From Forficula auricularia (Eukaryota > Arthropoda > Insecta > Dermaptera > Forficulidae): 64,000 bases of DNA. Positions 24,058 through 34,122 of this stretch are shown piece by piece. Under the pieces are notes generated by a model that saw only the letters and a list, made by a program, of their open reading frames with translations, was not told the DNA's origin and did not search any database. The stretch's first letter is position 1, and each line of letters opens with the position of its first letter. The stretch covers positions 1,081,640 to 1,145,639 of the forward strand of contig JALMQS010000264.1 of the NCBI GenBank assembly GCA_024734495.1, given 5' to 3'. The position numbers and the translations under genes are program-made.

Positions 24058-24502
24058 TAATTTTCTAGTTAATAATTAGTAGAGATTGTGGTGTTGGTGC
24101 AAGGTGAAACATCTTTAATAAAGATAAGAGTAAATAAATATTATATTTAATATTCATTTACTATGAGTTAAGATTCTTGGTCACTTGTTTCACATTAAAA
24201 TTAAAAAATTAAAAGATGTACAATTTTTTTCAATATATATATTCTGGCTATCAACCCATCTTCAGTAAGTACAGAAAATAACTCATTTTATTTATCTCAT
24301 TTATTCTTTTTTGTATTTCCTGAAGATGGGTTGATATCCGAAATATATATATATATATATATATATATATTGAAAATTATTTTATATCTTTTAATTTTTT
24401 AATTTTAATGTGAAACAAGTGACCAAGAATCCTTAACTCATTGTATTATAAATGAATATTAAATATAATATTTATTTACTCTTATCTTTAATTTTCTAGT
24501 TA
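24058..24502 (-). mobile_element. Palindromic retroelement with 14-bp TSD
   Basis: Body 24072-24488 is an inverted repeat (arms from about 24119 and up to 24491) around an ATATAT-rich centre. Direct repeats TAATTTTCTAGTTA flank it at 24058-24071 and 24489-24502. The left edge in complement reads ATGTTTCACCTTGCACCAACACC, shared with the elements at 38111-38325, 55548-55761 and 61505-61556. Hammerhead-like motifs lie in both arms: plus strand 24320-24343 (CTGAAGA, T, GG..CC, GAAATA) and minus strand 24242-24265. Confidence 0.8.
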
Positions 24503-25267
24503 TTTCTGGATTATGATACCCATGATAACTAGAAAATATGTGGTCGTAAATAGTTCTGCCCAAATGTTTGCATTTGAAAACGAATATTGTATTATTTATT
24601 ACTGCATTTAAACCATCCTATTAACTTATATAGGTAATAAAAATTAACTGTTATAATATTTATTTATCATATATTTATTGAGGCCCTATTTATTTACCGT
24701 TTAAATAATTACATATCAATACAAATTTCGAGGCTCCTATGACCTTAGTTGTTGAAGCGCCCTTAAACCCTAATATAATAATAATAATAATATTTTGAAA
24801 CAAACCACTTATTAGGTTTCGGACTTGTTAGTCTCACAACTTTCGGCTACAAAAAGTAAAAATAAATATAATACGCATATATTTATTTAAAAAAATTTAA
24901 AAAACAAAAATGGATGAAAACATTTTTAAAACCCAAAATAGAGAAACCTTTATTTCTACTCGTTTATCAGTTTTCAAATCCCCAAAAATTAAAAAATTAA
25001 GATGCATCAATAAATATTAAAGATCAAAAAAATAAATAAATAAAAAAAAAACGACATAGAATTATTTTTACGGACCGAAATAGAGAGAGCTACTTTTATC
25101 ATTCTTCAAACCTCTATACTTAACAAAAATTAATATTTTAGTAATTAATTATTTAATTATTTTACTCCTCATTGCTCCGATAAGTAGATATGTTATTATA
25201 TAATAAAATCTATACAAACAGCATATGGAAATGTTTTTACAGATCAAATAAATAGGGTGACCTACAT
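24503..25267. other. AT-rich, nothing recognised
   Basis: Only simple AT/ATA repeats (for example 24776-24795). No gene or element edge can be supported. Confidence 0.5.
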
Positions 25268-25686
25268 AATATATGTTGCAGTAAAAGCCCGTTTTTAGTA
25301 AGACCGCGTTCTTACTAGTTAAAACGCTTTTCGCTGAATACCTTTATGGCAACAAGAGTTTACTGATGTTGGTTGAGTTTCGTTCAAAGGTCTAGAATCT
25401 TCAATTTTGACTTTCCGCCTTATTTCGTGTATTTATTAAAAAAATAATTTAAACAAAATTGGTAAAAATTTGAAGAAAAGTTGTAAAGGATGTAATATTT
25501 GACATTTTCGTTTAAAAAAATTTGAAAATAAATACACGAAATGAGGAGATACAAGGTCAAAAATGAATATTCAAGACATTTGAACCAGTAAACTCTAGTT
25601 GCCATAAAGGTATTCAGCGAAACGAGTTTTAACTAGCAAGAACGCATTCTTACTAAAAACTGTTTTTTTTCTGTAACATATATATA
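25268..25686. mobile_element. Foldback element with ~170-bp imperfect arms
   Basis: Left ATATATGTTGCAG and right CTGTAACATATATAT are complementary, and the arms continue with TTTTTAGTAAG, GCGTTCTTACTAGTTAAAAC and CGCTGAATACCTTTATGGCAA. The inner parts of the arms carry family-X-like sequence (GGTTGAGTTTCG..). The centre is about 25441-25528. No target duplication was fixed. Confidence 0.75.
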
Positions 25687-26619
25687 CCTTAGTCATTAAT
25701 TCTTTCTTTGTGAAAAAATATAATGTGATAATCAAAAAACAAATTTGTTTTCGGATTCAGCAGCCGAAAATATATAAAAAAAACACATAAAATTATTCGA
25801 ACAACTTTTTCTTCGCAGGCCTGTTTAATAAATAAAAATATATATATATTTTTAATATTATTTATTTTTTCAAAAATCTCGGAATCCCGATTAAAATTCA
25901 TTCTTTTTAACATTAACTCCCAGAACATGGAAAACAACATTAAATACCCCCCTACGAACACCTTCAGTTTTATCGCTGTCGAGTTTGTAATTGTACATTT
26001 ATTGTAACGATAAAATAAAAAATGCTTATGAAATGATTTCACTTGCAAATTTTTTACTGCTCAGCCAAATTTTCTACATAGGGTTGACCTGTTTAAAAGA
26101 CCCCAGTAGAATAACCGCTCGTTTCATGGTCAAATAATCTCTAGTCCGAAAAGACCAAAGTGTGTCCATTGAGCCTAGAAAGTCATATAAGAAAAGTACA
26201 TTGGAAACATATGTGGTTTGATGAAACAGATCGAGAAAATGACACCAGGTGCAACATCTATAAAAATTGGCTCAAATTTTACAAAGTAGTAACAGTAAAA
26301 GATTGGCCTAAAGGACAAATCCATTGACTCGCCAAAAGGTGAATTCTCCTGCTTTTCTCTCTGTATGAGAAAAGCATGGAACATAAAAGAAAAAGGTTCA
26401 ATAAAAACAACACAAATAAGAATCAACACACCACTCAACACACACAAACAAATCAACAGAGACAAAAAATACTATTGAAAATATTCAAATAACTTTTTGA
26501 AGATTAAGAAAATATTATTTCAGGCTTTTTTTTAAGGTTCCTTCTAAATGCAAAACATAATCTTATCATAAAGAGAAATCAATGATGCTGTCCTCTGCTT
26601 GTAGCATAAAAACATACAA
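25687..26619. other. No gene recognised
   Basis: Two reverse ORFs of 96 and 119 codons (26465-26175, 26048-25689) show AT-driven Phe/Ile/Tyr/Lys-rich composition and no domain. Probably chance. Confidence 0.4.
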
Positions 26620-26692
26620 AAATCTTATCTTATCTTATCTTATCTTATTATATTAAACGAGCAATTCTTATATATATATATATATATATATA
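26620..26692. repeat. TTATC pentamer run and TA microsatellite
   Basis: About five TTATC units (26622-26648), then AT-rich sequence and (TA)n at 26671-26692, directly 5' of a family W fragment. Confidence 0.9.
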
Positions 26693-26935
26693 GAATCGGT
26701 CTTAACGATTTCGCTAAAAATTGGTGAACTTATCAAGTCTCATGAGTTATTTATCGGTATAAATTTTAATCCGATTGAAATAAAGGAAGGGTTTGTAAAT
26801 TAGTCATGTCGCAAAATAAATATTTTAATCGTTCATATCTAGTCTTCGGTAAGTCGCAGAGACTTGAAATTTGAAACTTAAGCTATTTAGAGGTAAAAAG
26901 TTACCGAGCATCGCTCGGTGCTCCAGGCACTATAT
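26693..26935 (+). repeat. Repeat family W, short copy
   Basis: Starts AGAATCGGTCTTAACGATTTC, continues through AAGTCTCATGAGTTATT and AGTCTTCGGTAAGTCGCAGA, and ends TTACCGAGCATCGCTCGGTG, a perfect 7-bp stem palindrome. Internally deleted relative to the units at 18.7-20.1 kb, it keeps the 5' edge and the 3' hairpin, so both are probably true element ends. Confidence 0.75.
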
Positions 26936-27280
26936 ACACTTGGGAGCAAAAAAATCGGCCCACCTCTAAATTTTCACCTTTATAAGGAATAACTTCAAAA
27001 AATGCATTTATTTCTAAAAATGAAATTGTGAAAAGAATGAACTCTTGGCTTGAAAAAAATATACACTTCAGATTCTAAAGACATTACATTTTACTTTTTA
27101 AGGAGTTGATAAAAAAGTTGATAAAATCACTAAATAAAGATTCGGGATTTTAGAGTGGTATAAAACGAAAAAACATATAAAATAAAAAAAGAATTTGTAT
27201 TTTAATAATTGATATTAGCACCCCTTTTAGAAAAAAAAATATCAGATCAAATTGTATCAGATAATTAAGTTTTCCAGTTA
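26936..27280. other. Possible Tc1-like end, otherwise unannotated
   Basis: CACTTGGGAGCAAAAAAATCG at 26938, directly after family W, resembles the terminal sequence of some Tc1-like transposons. No opposite end found. The rest is AT-rich and unrecognised. Confidence 0.2.
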
Positions 27281-27372
27281 ATACATAAAAATCTAAATGT
27301 TTTAAGGAAATTTAGAATTTTATGTTAGGCCTCATTCATTGCAGGAGGCGTGTTGGACTCCCCTGCTTTAAA
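27281..27372 (-). mobile_element. hAT terminal fragment
   Basis: Shares AAATCTAAATGTTTTAAGGAA, TTTTATGTT and CATTCATTGCAG with the end of the hAT element at 6074-6835 (reverse orientation) and with 35947-36284. Ends GTGTTGGACTCCCCTG. Confidence 0.6.
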
Positions 27373-27469
27373 GAAATGATTAAAAATTGCTCTAATCAAA
27401 GCCTGAGAATGCAACTTGCAACTTATTCTCCAGTTCGGTTGTCTAAATACAGGCGTTGCCATAAAGTGC

Positions 27470-27725
27470 TGCCCTCTTCTGGATATTTATTTTTTTAATA
27501 AAATGGCTATGGTGTCAGTATCATAAGAAAAGGTAAAAATAAAAATGTAATTTTTTATTTAATCTATTATTTTAGGAAATAGTGTGTCAATTTATAAACG
27601 TTTCGAGCGCATTTACCGCTCTTCATCAGTACACACTCGCTGGAAAATCAACAGACCATGTCTTAATATGTTATTTTTACCTTTTCCTAATGATCCTGGC
27701 TCTTTAGTAATTTTACTAAAATAAA
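27470..27725 (-). mobile_element. Small repeat carrying a hammerhead-like motif
   Basis: Homologous to 36296-36440 (opposite orientation) and partly to 52170-52270: shared CTCGAAAC, TTTTTTATTTAATCTATTA and a TTTACCTTTTCCTA / TTTTTCCTACGATACT segment. Target duplications not fixed. Confidence 0.5.
27581..27637 (-). ncRNA. Hammerhead-like motif with 7-bp stem I
   Basis: Read on the minus strand: AGUGUGU, A, CUGAUGA, extra A, stem II GAGCG/CGCUC (5 bp, 7-nt loop), GAAA, a 13-nt segment CGUUUAUAAAUUG, then ACACACU. Stem I AGUGUGU/ACACACU is perfect over 7 bp. The base before stem I is G rather than the expected H, so cleavage is doubtful even if the fold forms. Confidence 0.45.
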
Positions 27726-27767
27726 TATTAAGCCCACTAATCACGATTTTCTTTAAATAAAATTATT

Positions 27768-27900
27768 TGTTTGAGACTATTGTTTTGAAATTTTGACCTT
27801 CATCATCGGTTTTTTATAATTATAAATATTTTATATGTTAGGATTTTTTTTGATCTCGGGAACAAAGTCCATTTAATCACCTCCTCTGTGATAATATATA
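27768..27900 (-). repeat. Hammerhead-like relic and SINE tail fragment
   Basis: 27770-27815 in reverse reads GATGATGAAGGTC..TTCAAAAC..ATAGTCTCAAACAAATAA, a decayed member of the family at 58170-58210. 27848-27890 in reverse reads TGGACTTTGTTCCCGAGAT plus an A run, the 3' tail of the SINEs at 50886-51093 and 56240-56450. Confidence 0.5.
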
Positions 27901-28305
27901 TTTTTATGTATATGTATATGTGTAAATTTATCAAAATTCAGCCAAATTCTACTTAATGAGATCTTAACAGAAATATCCCACAAACCAAAATAATAAAAAA
28001 AAAATTTACAGACAGGAAAATTAGACTCTTTCAAAAATAATTAATAGAATTTTCGATTTTAGAGAAAATATTTACATGTAACTTATATAGCCTCTGACGG
28101 ATGAACAGAGATATATTATATCGACACTACTAGTCATAAGGTTCCGTTTTGCTTTTGTTTGGAGCCTTAATTAATAAATTGCAGTTGAAATTTTGATGGA
28201 TAGATTATTTTCAAACAGTGAAGTAATTAGAAAATTAGGTAATTATCTTTATAACACTCGTATCCATATTAAAATTCATAGAAACATTACTTGTTTTGTC
28301 ATTCC

Positions 28306-28347
28306 AGCCACTGAGGAAGTCAAAATAAATTGACGAAAAGTCTGGCT
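28306..28347 (+). ncRNA. Hammerhead-like motif, best-formed example
   Basis: AGCCA (28306-28310), CUGAGGA (28311-28317), extra A, stem II GUCAA/UUGAC (28319-28323 with 28330-28334), GAAA (28335-28338), AGUC, then UGGCU (28343-28347). Stem I AGCCA/UGGCU is perfect and directly abuts both CUGAGGA and the GUC triplet, as in a type I hammerhead with a vestigial stem III. Related loci: 42816-42859 and 52678-52716. The extra A before stem II is the one departure from the canonical core. Confidence 0.5.
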
Positions 28348-28419
28348 TATTTAATTAAAGCTCTGTGTTTATAATTTAAAATCTTTATCCAGTTCTCTAC
28401 GATTCCTTCTATTAGGCAA

Positions 28420-29690
28420 TTAAAATTTCATACTTAAATATTAGAACTATTATCTTTTAAAGACGGAATGTCAGAATTCAATCAAGAATTGGGAATTTAA
28501 CTCAAGGATAATGAAAAAATAAAATTCCGAGTAAAATAAACTTGTAATAGGAAACAAAAATATCTACATATACTCGACAAATACAAGTATTTTGTGTAGA
28601 GCTGAAGCGTTTTTTGCAAATTAAATTTAGATATATATGTGTGTGTGTGATTGTGTATATATATTTGAATATATATATAGTACATATTTATGGAATCATG
28701 GTGTATACCAACAATAGTGTATTCTACTAACACATGGTATTGGTACTCAAATGTTGAGCAATAGGCGTTAAGAACCATTTGTAGACAAAAAGTACTAATT
28801 TTTGAAAAAAATCGAAAAAAAGTGGTTTTTTGACACGCGCTAGTACCTTTCTACTTAATCTAAATAGATGAAATTGTTATCATTTTACGAATAAAATTCT
28901 CAAAAAAAGAATTTGATTTTTCATTTTCCTTCTATTGACTTTCAATCAATTCTCCTCAATATTTCATATATTTTTAGCCACATATTAATAGCTTGACAGT
29001 AATTTCAAAAAGTAATTTTTCTTTAAATTTATTAGACTTAGAATTAAAGGTACAAAAGGATATATTATAACTATTTTAAACCTCTACTTGCAATTATATA
29101 AAGCTGTCTTAAAAATAATAATTTAATGTGGTCGTTAAAACTTGTTCTAAAAATTTTAATATTTTCATAAGACATACTAATATACTATTATAAAATATTC
29201 TAAGGATGTGCAATTTTCCATGCTATTTAACCCTTTTAAATTCACGGACGTGAATCCAAGACATTTATTTTAAAATTTATTCTTTGTGTTTGATCGCTTG
29301 CCCATTAATTTACTTTCTATTTCAATTACAAATCTACTACTTATTCGTTCTGTTTTTTCGCTCAGTGAAAGTGGAAAGGAATTAGAGAAGCAACTTCAAA
29401 AGAGTATCCAGTAAATATCCATTAAACATAGAGCGTTCATTCAAGGCTAATACATAATGAATAGATAGATACACAGGCGAGTTAATGAAATTAACGGATA
29501 TGCCCTGAAGAGGATTAGCTTGCAATAAACTATAAAACTGTATGGTGGGGATTATTTTACAATTAATTAAATAATTAAAGAAAAGTTTCTTATGTAATTG
29601 TGTGGATCTAATTAATTTATATCAGTCGGTATCAGAATAAACAAAGAAGTTATGCGTGAACACACATAAGAAAAAAACGTGCAATACCAA
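28420..29690. other. AT-rich, no gene recognised
   Basis: Contains TGTGTG and ATATAT microsatellite patches (28635-28680). The 93-codon reverse ORF there is a translated microsatellite. Nothing else supported. Confidence 0.5.
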
Positions 29691-29754
29691 TAAAAAATAA
29701 GCTGACGTGTTCTGATGTGGCCATCCACTTGACTTTACCATACAACCTGGCCTC

Positions 29755-30565
29755 TTTTTTTTTTAATGCAAGAAGGGGTGCACCAGTAAAGATGCAGCCC
29801 CTATGGATCTCGAAAGACCCTTGCATTACCGAAGAGAAGAGAAAGTTGATTAAGTGAGAGGGTGTAGACGTAGGTGTCTATGCACTCCAGTTTTGAAGGT
29901 CTGAAGATTATAGGTGCTGGGAAAGATAGAGGCTGGAAGAGAGTTCCAGTTCCTTGAAGTCATGGGGATATATGTATTCACGAATGAAGTGGTCCGGCAC
30001 TTTTCTAATTTGACCGCGAGAGAGTGTTGGCAGTGAGTCGGCAAAACGCGTGCTACGTGCAAAGCATGCTTTGGTGGGAATTATTGATTTTATCTCATCA
30101 GAGCACCTGCCGTGATAGTATCTATAGAAAAGGGAAAGGGCAGAGACATCTCTTCGATGAGCCAGCGAGTCGAGGGAGTCGGTGAGGGTAGAATCGTCAA
30201 TTAGCCTGACGGCTCGTTTCTGAATTGCATCCAGGGTAGCAAGAGAGTATTTTGAGGCTCCTCACCATAGATGAGAGCCGTATTCGAGACAGGGGCGGAT
30301 TTGGGCCTTGTAGATGGTGAGAAGTTGTGGGGGTTTGTAAAATCGCTTGGACCTGAATAAGAAGCCAATCTTCCTTGCTGCAGATTTCGCCACAGAGGAG
30401 ATGTGTTCATTCCAAGACAGGTCAGATGCGACAGAGACGCCCAACATGGATAGGCTGTCACACATTTTTAGGGTATTCGAATCGAAGTGAATATCAGGGA
30501 AATCTTTATTTTCGCGCCTAGAAATTGAGACAACATTGAGTCTTGTTTGAATTGAAGTTAACTAA
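29755..30565 (-). pseudogene. LINE fragment A (Jockey/CR1-type reverse transcriptase, C-terminal part)
   Basis: On the minus strand it encodes the region after the reverse transcriptase catalytic core: SMLGVSVASDLSWNEHISSV, then LLTIYKAQIRPCLEYGSHLW, LDAIQKRA, SLAHRRDVSALSLFYRYYHG and a WNSLPASIFPSTYNLQTFK-type ending. Frameshifts and a stop break it. The 3' UTR and poly(A) tail (T run 29755-29764) are retained. It is 5'-truncated with no catalytic YADD, as usual for dead non-LTR retrotransposons. Fragments B and C and the tail at 43744-43838 are the same family. Confidence 0.88.
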
Positions 30566-30596
<31 letters not shown>

Positions 30597-31388
30597 GATA
30601 TTGATACAAGAAGAAGTTGCACCAAGAAGGTACAACCTCTTGAAGTCCGTGGTGGACCCTTGTAACGTGAAGATAAGGGGAGATTTAGGGATTGGGTAGA
30701 GGTCGAAGGTATCTGTGGATGCTGGTCTTGAAAGTTTGAAGGTTATAAGTAGCTGGAAAGACGGTCGGGGGAAGAGAATTCCAGTCTCTAGATGTCATAG
30801 GGATAAATGAATTGGCGAATGCGTTTGTTCGATTAGTATCTAGTTTAAGCGCGTAGGGGTGTTGAATTTTAGAAAATCGTGTATTTCGGGCAAATGAAGC
30901 CTTTGGTGGGATTATCGATTTTATTTCGTCAGAACAAAAGCCATGGTAATATCTATAAAAAAGGGATAGGGCGGAGACAGATCTACGATGGGCTAGGGAG
31001 TCGAGTGTAGGATCGCCTATCAGTCTGATAGCTCGCCTCTGAATTGCATCTAAGGTATTAAGAGAATTTTGTGAGCCCCATTTATTCAGTTTGTCTAGGT
31101 CGAGAGTAATTGACGAGGTAACATTGATTCGATTATTCGGGAGTGAGGGTTTGCCGTGTAGAGTGCTATCGTCGGCGTAACAATGAGTGGGGTTTGCAGT
31201 TTGATCGAAAAGGTCGTTTATATAAATTAGGAAGAGTGTGGAGGAGATTACGGAGCCTTGGGGAACACCATAGTTTGTGGAGAACGATTCAGATGATGTT
31301 CCATCCACCACAACTTTTATACTTCGGTTTGTCAGAAAGCTTTCTATCCATTTGCGAAGAGTTGGTGTGAATCCGAAGGCTGGCTCTC
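30566..31388 (-). pseudogene. LINE fragment B, with catalytic motif but internal deletion
   Basis: One open frame from 31388 to 30685 on the minus strand. From residue numbering at the Met codon at 31311: GVPQGS at 15-20 and the reverse transcriptase YADD at 45-48, then DKLNKWGSQN (73-82) runs straight into SLNTLDAIQRRA. In fragment A about 100 residues separate the corresponding parts, so B has an in-frame deletion. The ending WNSLPPTVFPATYNLQTFK, 3' UTR and poly(A) tail (T run 30566-30590) are intact. No endonuclease domain. Its tail abuts the 5' end of fragment A, giving a head-to-tail pair. Confidence 0.9.
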
Positions 31389-32159
31389 ACTTATATTTAA
31401 TATTTAATAAAATTATTTATAATCATGTAGGGGGGGGTTAGTTTTTGCATTTTTAGATTACTGAGTGCCCACTGATTATGTATACAAAATTTGGTTGAGT
31501 TTGGAACAAGAGCCTATATTTTCATTTTTTGCCCCACCCATTTTTGGCGGTTAGTTTTTCCATTTATAGACTTCTGGGGTCGCACTGATTCTGTATACAA
31601 AATTTGGTTGAGTTTGTTACAAGATCCTATATTTTCATTTTTTGACCCTACACCCCACTTCCCCCCACCAATTTTGGGGGATTAGTTTTTGCATTTTTAG
31701 ACTTCTGGGGTCGCATTGATTATGTATACAAAATTTGGTTGAGTTTGCTAAAATAGCCTAGATTTTTAATTTTTAACCCCCCTCCACCCCCTTTAATTTT
31801 GGGTTGATATGCACCAAAATCTAATCAGCTCTTAATCTCAATGAACCAAAACTACGTGTGAAATTTGGTTTCGATATTCACACTAGTTTTTGAGCTAGCT
31901 CGTCCACAAAAATTTGGTAACGCACAGACTAACGGACAGATTAACTAACAGATATTTTGACAAAACAATTATTATCTCGAAAAATATAATTTTTTCGATG
32001 TTCACTTATTAAAGATTTTTTGTAGAGAACAATGCCATGGTTTCGCTCAATTTTTTTTAATCAAAATTGTTTCAGCCGTTTTTGAGATATTTTGAAAAAA
32101 GAAGGAAAAAACCACTTTTTTCATGCACGATTACAATACTTGACCATACCCTGTATGGT

Positions 32160-32315
32160 AAAGTAAAAAACGGAACCAATTGGCAACTAGACTGAACCCA
32201 ATGCAAAAAAATCATCTAAATCTATCTACGTGGTAAAGAGAAATAAATGTTCCAACACAAAAAACAGACATTCCGTTGAATTAATAACCTCCTCCTTTTT
32301 TCAAAGTCGGTTTAA
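32160..32315 (-). repeat. Remnant of the AACCGACTTC element
   Basis: Shares ACCAATTGGCAACTAGACTG, AACCCAATGCAAAAAAAT and CCTCCTCCTTTTTTC..AAGTCGGTTT with 16801-17176. Decayed and incomplete. Confidence 0.65.
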
Positions 32316-32469
32316 AAATAGAGTATTGTTTTAATAAAGAATTTCCATTTTTTTTCTCTAATAGATATTTTTAAAAAATATTTATTTAAATCTCCGAATT
32401 TATTACATTCACATAACTTATTATTACACAAGGTTATTTATAAGGATTAATCATGTATATTCACAAGAT

Positions 32470-32560
32470 TTTTAATTGAAAAGATTTTGTTTCACCGGGA
32501 GTTGCAGAGTTGTTGATTCATAAAGAGAAACCAATGATGTTATCCTATGTTTATATACTT
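32470..32560 (-). repeat. Repeat family K copy
   Basis: AAGATTTTGTTTCACCGGGA, GTTGCAGAGTTGTTGATTCA and TAAAGAGAAACCAATGATG match 9225-9297 and, in complement, 59640-59850. Confidence 0.6.
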
Positions 32561-33100
32561 TATTACATCAAGATTTTTTTGTAGGCTTTAATGCCTTGTA
32601 TTCACTGATTTTTTAAATCAAAATTGAAAGAACACTTTTTTTGAACCCCCCCCCCCCCACACACACAAACAAACAAATCAGGCAAAACTTCATTCTTTTA
32701 TCCGCTATTAATTATCGATATATTATCAATAAAAAATCGATTTTTTTACAATCCTTTTAAAACTTTGAATACATATATTTATAAGTGTCCTTTATACGTA
32801 GAAATTTTTTCACTAGTCTTTGAAGCACTAAATTTGTAAATATTGACCATTGAAATTTGCATATTTAACACGATTGATGTTAAAGCAACTGTTTCATTAA
32901 ATAACAACCTTAATTTTCTTACAATTATTTTGAAAAAATGAGAATCATTAAGTGACGATATAATAAATATTTTTCTCTTAAAATAATTGTAACAAGTGAT
33001 ATTCGTTTGTATGAAAAATGTTAAAAGTTATGTAGTTTTGATGGTTTTCATTTTTTCTCTCATGACATGACAAGTGAGAGATGGCGACTTGACAACGTCC
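32560..33100. other. AT-rich, nothing recognised
   Basis: Contains a C run followed by CA repeats (about 32647-32675). No gene or element can be supported. Confidence 0.4.
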
Positions 33101-33104
33101 TACT

Positions 33105-33330
33105 ACTTTTTTTTTTTTTTTTTATTTTATTGAACCAATTATTTTACATGAATTAATGTATACATTGTATTTGAGCTTCGACTTCGGAGATTACTTCTCC
33201 ACCATCGACTGTCCTTGATCATATTTTTAGTCCTTGTTTTTAATAAGAGGAAAAAACTAATTAAATAAAAAAACCTCTTTTCCGATAATATTTATTTCCC
33301 ATTCACCTCTATTCCCCAGACAATTATAAT
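33105..33330 (-). repeat. Retroposon-like repeat family V, copy 1
   Basis: On the minus strand it runs through AAAGAGGTTTTTTTATTTAA, CAAGGACAGTCGATGGTGGA, GAAGTAATCTCCGAAGTCGA and AATACAATGTATACATTAAT, and ends in an A-rich tail (T run 33108-33122). Copy 3 at 56870-57062 is in plus orientation and copy 2 at 51515-51665 is shorter. The A-tail suggests a LINE 3' end or a SINE; no tRNA head is visible. Confidence 0.65.
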
Positions 33331-34122
33331 GTATGCCAATAATTAAACACACTCTTACTTTAGAGTCATTAATCCAGTTTTTATATAACTGGGTGGATTT
33401 ATCCAATTAATATAGACCGGTATCGGAGAATAGAGTATTGTATTTATTGAAGAATTTCCATTTTCCCCCAATTAAAAGATATTTTCAAAAAAAAAAAAAA
33501 AAATTTGACTTAGTTTATTACGTAAAACTTTTTTATAAAATTTAATTATGTGTATATTCACATACCTACATTGATTAATATAAAAACTTTTTGAGAATTT
33601 TTCAAAAAATCAGTAAAACTCTCATCTTTTATTCACGATTAAAATACATACCCTGGCTGTTGTCCTGAAAAAAATATTTCTTATTTCAAAACACCTAGCA
33701 AATATAGTTGAAATTTTTTTCTAAATGTATACCTTTAAATTCACTTCTAGTTGTACATTTGTACACACTTTGTATTTTGGTGTAATTTAAAATATAGTTT
33801 TTTTTGTTCTACCTCTCGAATGTCTTTTATTTCTCCACCCAATCTAGCAAGAAGGATGCTGAACATTGAATAGACTGTTCTCTTACTTTAATCAGCAAAT
33901 TAAGGTCTTCCATTTGGGATTAGATAATCCCCAGATGTTCCAAGTAACTGATCAGGGTCTCAGATCAAAACACATGGCTTAGCAATTTATCTTTTCTTTT
34001 ATTTATCACTTCCCATTTTCTTTCTCAATAACGGCTTAGGATTTGGCTCAATCACATTGAGAGAATCTTTTTTTTCTACCTTAACGACATTATCAATTAC
34101 TAATCAAAAATTTTTAAGCTAC
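33331..34122. other. AT-rich, nothing recognised
   Basis: Includes an A run (33487-33503). No gene can be supported. Confidence 0.4.

Larger units (their letters stand above)
29700..32175 (+). repeat. Repeat family X, interrupted by two LINE fragments
   Basis: Left part 29700-29750 (GACGTGTTCTGATGTGGCCA, TCCACTTGACTTTACCATAC) matches 53227-53270. Right part about 31420-32175 matches 53290-53940: tandem units of about 120-133 bp at 31428, 31549 and 31682, then ATGCACCAAAATCTAATCAG, CCAAAACTACGTGTGAAATT, TTTTTCGATGTTCAC and CATACCCTGTATGGTAAAG. In the 53 kb copy the two parts are contiguous, so the LINEs at 29755-31388 are later insertions. Confidence 0.8.

Noticed and set aside
24320..24360. 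Strong stem I for the 24.3 kb hammerhead-like motif
   Set aside because: The obvious pairing UAUUUC/GAAAUA uses the GAAA that the hammerhead core would need, so a simple hairpin explains this copy equally well.
28497..28778. 93-codon reverse ORF
   Set aside because: Mostly a translated TG/TA microsatellite (Tyr/Ile/His/Thr runs).
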